NCBI RefSeq assembly: GCF_004379255.2 | Contig: NC_056041.1 | Location: forward strand, 3,968,001 to 4,032,000 | Length of the DNA: 64,000 bases | Direction of reading: 5' to 3' | Origin: Salvia splendens | Lineage: Eukaryota; Streptophyta; Magnoliopsida; Lamiales; Lamiaceae | Part shown: positions 60,134-64,000 of the stretch, piece by piece | Layout: the number at the start of each line of letters is the position of its first letter | Position numbering within the stretch: the stretch's first letter is position 1 | Position numbers and translations under genes: made by a program | Notes under the pieces: generated by a model | Database searches by the model: none | Seen by the model: only the letters and a program-made list of their open reading frames with translations | Told to the model about the DNA's origin: nothing

Positions 60134-60687
60134 GAGCATCCCCATCGGACACTCTCCGGGGCGGATGGCGTCCGTGCCAGCGGCGCGACACAGCCCCGTC
60201 CGCCGTTGTCCTTACGCCAACGGCACGGCCCTACTTGATAATAAGAGTACGTCCGTGCCGCTGAACATGGCGACATGGCAGCGTGCGATTGGCCGTTGTA
60301 ATTTCCTTTTTTTAAATAAAAATAATAATACTAAAAATTTTAAAAAATATATTTTCAGATTCCCAAAAAATATAGCCGTTTATTACCGTTTTTTGAATTT
60401 TTAAATTTTTTTTAAAAAAATTAATTATGTAATTTTTAATTTTTAGGATTTGACTGTGTAATTTTTAATTTTTTAGTAGTTTGTAATAGTATTCCGGGTA
60501 TTTTTAATGCATTCTAATATTGTGGAAATATTTTTATTTAAATTGAATAATAGAATGGTGGGACCCTTGAGCATATCCTTGCGGAAGAGCATGGATGTGG
60601 GTGTTATGCTCTTGGAGAAGAGAATGGAGTAAAAAATGAATAAAAGTGGATCCGGACCCACTTCCTTGCGCATGGATGGGGATGCTC
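60134..60687. mobile_element. Internally deleted Harbinger element (MITE-like)
   Basis: The 554-bp element has perfect 13-bp terminal repeats GAGCATCCCCATC and TTA on both sides (60131-60133 and 60688-60690). Its left part resembles the 5' leader of the 32936-34989 element (GTCCGTGCCAGCGGC, then AAAAATATAGCCGTTT). Its right part resembles the 3' end (TTTTTAATTTTTAGGATTT, CTTGCGGAAGAGCA). The whole transposase gene is missing. This is the classic route by which Tourist-type MITEs arise. Confidence 0.92.
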
Positions 60688-60878
60688 TTATGGGGCACTT
60701 AAGATGGCTACTACAGCACATGATATGGATGAATGATGATCATGCTTATCATCTCATTTCATTTTATAGTACCTTTGTACTTTTCTACCCCTTGATATGA
60801 ATTTTCAGAAATACTCCATGAAAGAATAATGAAAATTTAATAAAATGTGAATTTCACTTTTATATACTGCAGTACTAT

Positions 60879-61138
60879 GGGATGTGATCCATTGCTAACT
60901 TTTCTTAAGTTGCTAACTTGCTAACTCATCACCGTAGTGTATTAAAAATGTCAACACGATCACATTAAAATGTCAACACATATTTGTGTTGACATTTTAA
61001 TAAACTGTGTTTATATCTAAATATTAATGTCAACACAATGTATTAAAATATCAACTTAAGTTTATGTTGACATTTCATTATCATCGTATTGACATTGTAA
61101 ATACACTATGCTGATGAGTTAGCAACGGATCACACCTC
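60879..61138. repeat. Unclassified 260-bp inverted-repeat element
   Basis: Ends GGGATGTGATCCATTGCTAAC and, on the other strand, GAGGTGTGATCCGTTGCTAAC. The interior has several inverted copies of AAAATGTCAACAC and TGTTGACATTTTAAT. A similar tgttgatatt-rich stretch occurs inside the Pack-MULE near 25970-26040. No clean target duplication was found. Confidence 0.65.
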
Positions 61139-63253
61139 ATTATACTATTATTATAAATTGGATTGGATATGGCGCTTTGTTTCTACTATAGCCCGCAAAC
61201 GAGACAAGAAAGATGAATAACATTTGTAAAACTATTTGTGATAAATTTAATTAGACTTCGTAATTGAACTCTTAATTTCACTGCAAAGTTATAAATTGTG
61301 AAAAATACCACTAACACTGCCGGCTGCTTAATTGTAAAGTTACACCACTATGCGAGTCCATTGGCAAGGCAAAACCAAGTACTTGAACAAAACCATCATC
61401 TAAATGAAAATGCCTTTATATAGTGGTAAAACGTGTTACGCCTCTTAATTTCGCAAAGTGATCGTGCCCCAAATATTTAGTCAAAATTCAATACTCATAG
61501 TCTGATTTTAATCAAGGGCGGACGCAAGATTTGTTACAAAGACAATGGTGATATACTTAGATATCATTGAGATTGCATCATCCCAATTTGCCAACGTTGC
61601 ATTTATTTCAATTAAGATTACTTTATTTGTTTACTAATCTCATCCAAATTTCACGACTTAATCAGAAAAAGTTTATTATACTTTGTTTGTAAGTTTGAGC
61701 TACTTTCTGTTTCAGACGGTGGATTAATTAAAGTTATTTTAGTCCTCAAAAGTCTAGGTCTCTCCACTTAGATATACTTAGTGCTTTGAGCAAGAATTAT
61801 AGTCTAATACTATAAAGTATAATGAGCTCGAATCTTTTGAATACATTTTTGACTACGTATAAAAATATATTATCAATAAATTCGGCATAAAAGTTCCATG
61901 AAAATTTGAAATGAAATTATATGATACGAGTCAATTCTCGAGTATATAACCAACCACTAATAGATGGCACATGCTACCTCGTTTAAATATTTTTGACAGT
62001 ACATCAACTAGAGATGAACTATTAGTTTTGTACTTGTAAGTATTAGTATTTAAAAATACTACTCCAATATCGAATCCAACAGTTGATAAATGGAGTAATT
62101 TGAATTATAAATAACCAACAGTCCAACACATTGAAAACGCATTTACCTACTAAACACTCAACACTAAATCATCAAGGCGTTGAACACTCAACGACGCATA
62201 TTAGTGAATACTGAATTAAATAGTATAGTTTGTATTTGTATTTAAATACTAATCGAATCTAAAAAAATAGTATTCCAATTTAAATCCAAGTAATTTGAAT
62301 ACAAGTGCGGAATGGATTCCACATTGTTTGAGTTGTTAATAGCTCGTCAAAAAAGCCATAATACAATATAAGTACATATATTTCCACGAAAACAAAAAAA
62401 ATAAAACCAAGAGGCGAATATGGTGTAGATAAATAAATAAATAAAAACAATAAAAGAATATTCTTTTAGAAAAGAAGAAGAAAATGGTGGCGCATGTCAT
62501 AATCCATTTTGTAGCACAAACGCGACATGAAAAAAGTAAATGTTTATGAAATTAATGATTAATGAGAATTAGGTATGCAAATTAGGATGCCCCCATTTGA
62601 ATCGTACGTACCATCACGTACCTAATTTAGTTTGATGTGGATCCAACTCAATTTTTCAACAATAACAAATTTCACATGGAATTTATTTTTTTAGAAAAAA
62701 CTTATGACAATTTCTGTAATGGGAACTTATAAAATTATGCTAAGTCATGAGATTATTACTCTCCTTTTCTCCTACAAATATACACTCATAGTTCATTAAT
62801 CTTGTGTATGAGTAAAACTAAAGACATGTTACATAAAACAACACCTTTTTTTTCTTTTTTGTTGATCAAGAGTATCATTTTCATCAGGGTAAAATATCTG
62901 TAGCTACAAAGGAATCAACGAACAATATTTACCTCTGGCTACATATTTTTCAATATTTCAATAAAAACATAAAATTTAAATTAGCACCACCCTCCTACCC
63001 TAGTACAAGGTGCAAAAACTCACTTCATAGAATGCCCCTATCAAGGGTGTTTATTTGAGGAAAGAATTTTTGAAGTTGGGTTTGGTATCCATTAAATTTG
63101 GGTGCATAAACATTGACACAAAATGAAACGGTAGATTTGGGTAGAAGAGAGTGAGTGGTAGTGTGTGTGTGTGGACAAATTAGTTAGATTAGGTCACGTC
63201 TATAACTATTATTAGTTCAAGCCTCGAAAGGCCATAAAAATACAATCGTACAA
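61139..63253. other. AT-rich intergenic DNA
   Basis: No supported gene, RNA or complete mobile element. ORFs are short and A/T-driven. Confidence 0.5.
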
Positions 63254-63293
63254 TTACTTTTTAAACTCTGCATATTCATCAGCTGTGCTGTTC
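63254..63293 (-). CDS. Possible 3'-terminal exon of a gene beyond the right edge
   Basis: The minus strand shows a good acceptor (TTTCTCTGCAG) followed by 40 nt that read NSTADEYAEFKK and then TAA if entered with one base carried over. The acceptor and hydrophilic end look like a last coding exon. No upstream exon is visible before base 64000, so the rest would lie outside. It could be chance. Confidence 0.25.
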
Positions 63294-64000
63294 CTGCAGA
63301 GAAACCACAAGTTTAGATCCAAAGTGGATTCCAATTGGAATTGGTAGATTTAAGTTGAATCATACTAATCTGGAAGCGGTTGTAGTAGTATTTGAAAGAG
63401 TATGTGAATTGAATTCCCATTAGGAGCACTAACTCACGCTTCTGCTCCCATTATCGCTATCACCTATTTTTAATTGCACACCGCCACCACCAACTTCTAT
63501 CCAAAATATCTACTCATACACTCAAACTGACTGACAGTACATGTATAACTACAGCTTTGGTAATAATGCATGTCATACCCTCTCTATCACACCATCATTC
63601 TCACATTCTGTGTAAGCAACCTGAAATCAACCTCACCAGCCTAAAGAGATTGGTGAAATTGTTGGCACTACATGCTACTCTAATCAAGCCAGTCATTTTC
63701 TTTCTTGTTCATTATCAGACAGCCCTCAAAGTTCAAATACATGCATCTCTTGTTCACAAAGCACATGGAAGCTCTCTCTACTCAGACACCAGTTTCAACT
63801 CTCAATCTAAACTGGCATAAATCAACATACTCCATTTTGGCTGTTGCAATTGTCTCTCAAATGTAAACACATTTCAAAGCACAACTAAAGCATAGCAACC
63901 ACAAACTTCACAAACACCAAAAACTTCAAAAATCTTCCAATGTATTACTAGTAATTGCATATGATCCCCAATCCTATAATTTCAAGCACAAATATTAAGT
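63294..64000. other. Right edge, no supported feature
   Basis: If the exon at 63254-63293 is real, this is its upstream intron. An 87-codon plus-strand ORF (63557-63820) has no recognisable domain and is probably chance. Confidence 0.35.

Noticed and set aside
63557..63820. 87-codon plus-strand ORF near the right edge
   Set aside because: No recognisable domain, no codon or splice support, in AT-rich surroundings.

Overview
The window is nuclear DNA of a flowering plant. Seven multi-exon genes with GT-AG introns encode plant-specific proteins (phosphoribulokinase, PLGG1, SAC9, SCAMP and others), set among plant-type LTR retrotransposons, PIF/Harbinger, Mutator-like, hAT-like and Stowaway-like elements. 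A eudicot is clear. An asterid, perhaps Lamiales, is my guess from protein and MITE resemblance only. I joined exons by hand from splice sites, reading phase and recalled homologues; in six of the seven multi-exon genes the exon lengths sum to a whole number of codons.

Layout. 1-1488: decayed Harbinger transposon cut by the window edge. 1927-4228 (-): six-exon 4-coumarate:CoA-ligase-like enzyme ending in the peroxisomal signal SKL. 4404-9704 (-): young, intact Ty1/copia element (227-bp LTRs differing at one base, TSD CAAAG), 176 bp upstream of that gene's ATG. 11728-23269 (-): 13-exon SAC9 phosphoinositide phosphatase with MITEs in its introns. 24495-26368: Pack-MULE (9-bp TSD TAAAGTAAA) carrying a receptor-kinase gene fragment. 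26547-31184 (-): 11-exon OSCA/CSC1-like channel gene with a one-base frameshift. 32936-34989: Harbinger element with an intact transposase ORF. 35145-35873: Mutator-type MITE ending about 100 bp before PLGG1. 35976-38302 (+): PLGG1. 38769-41172 (-): PRK. 42458-46542 (-): SCAMP. 46592-50133: an LTR-internal-LTR-internal-LTR tandem of a short non-autonomous retroelement, 50 bp from the SCAMP start codon. 50611-51302: hAT-like MITE. 53787-55081 (+): small conserved plant protein of unknown function. 56577-59286 (-): three-exon FUSC-type membrane protein. 60134-60687: internally deleted Harbinger relative. The right 3.3 kb is AT-rich with at most one terminal exon of a gene lying beyond the edge.

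How the genes relate. PRK makes ribulose-1,5-bisphosphate in the Calvin cycle, and PLGG1 exchanges photorespiratory glycolate and glycerate across the chloroplast envelope. They stand tail to tail, flanked by SCAMP and the OSCA-like gene. From memory Arabidopsis has the same four families together (At1g32050, 32060, 32080, 32090), so this looks like an old syntenic block into which mobile elements have inserted. Several insertions sit within 50-180 bp of a start codon, making element-driven promoter change the main theme of the window. I found no bacterial-type system, CRISPR array, rRNA or tRNA gene.
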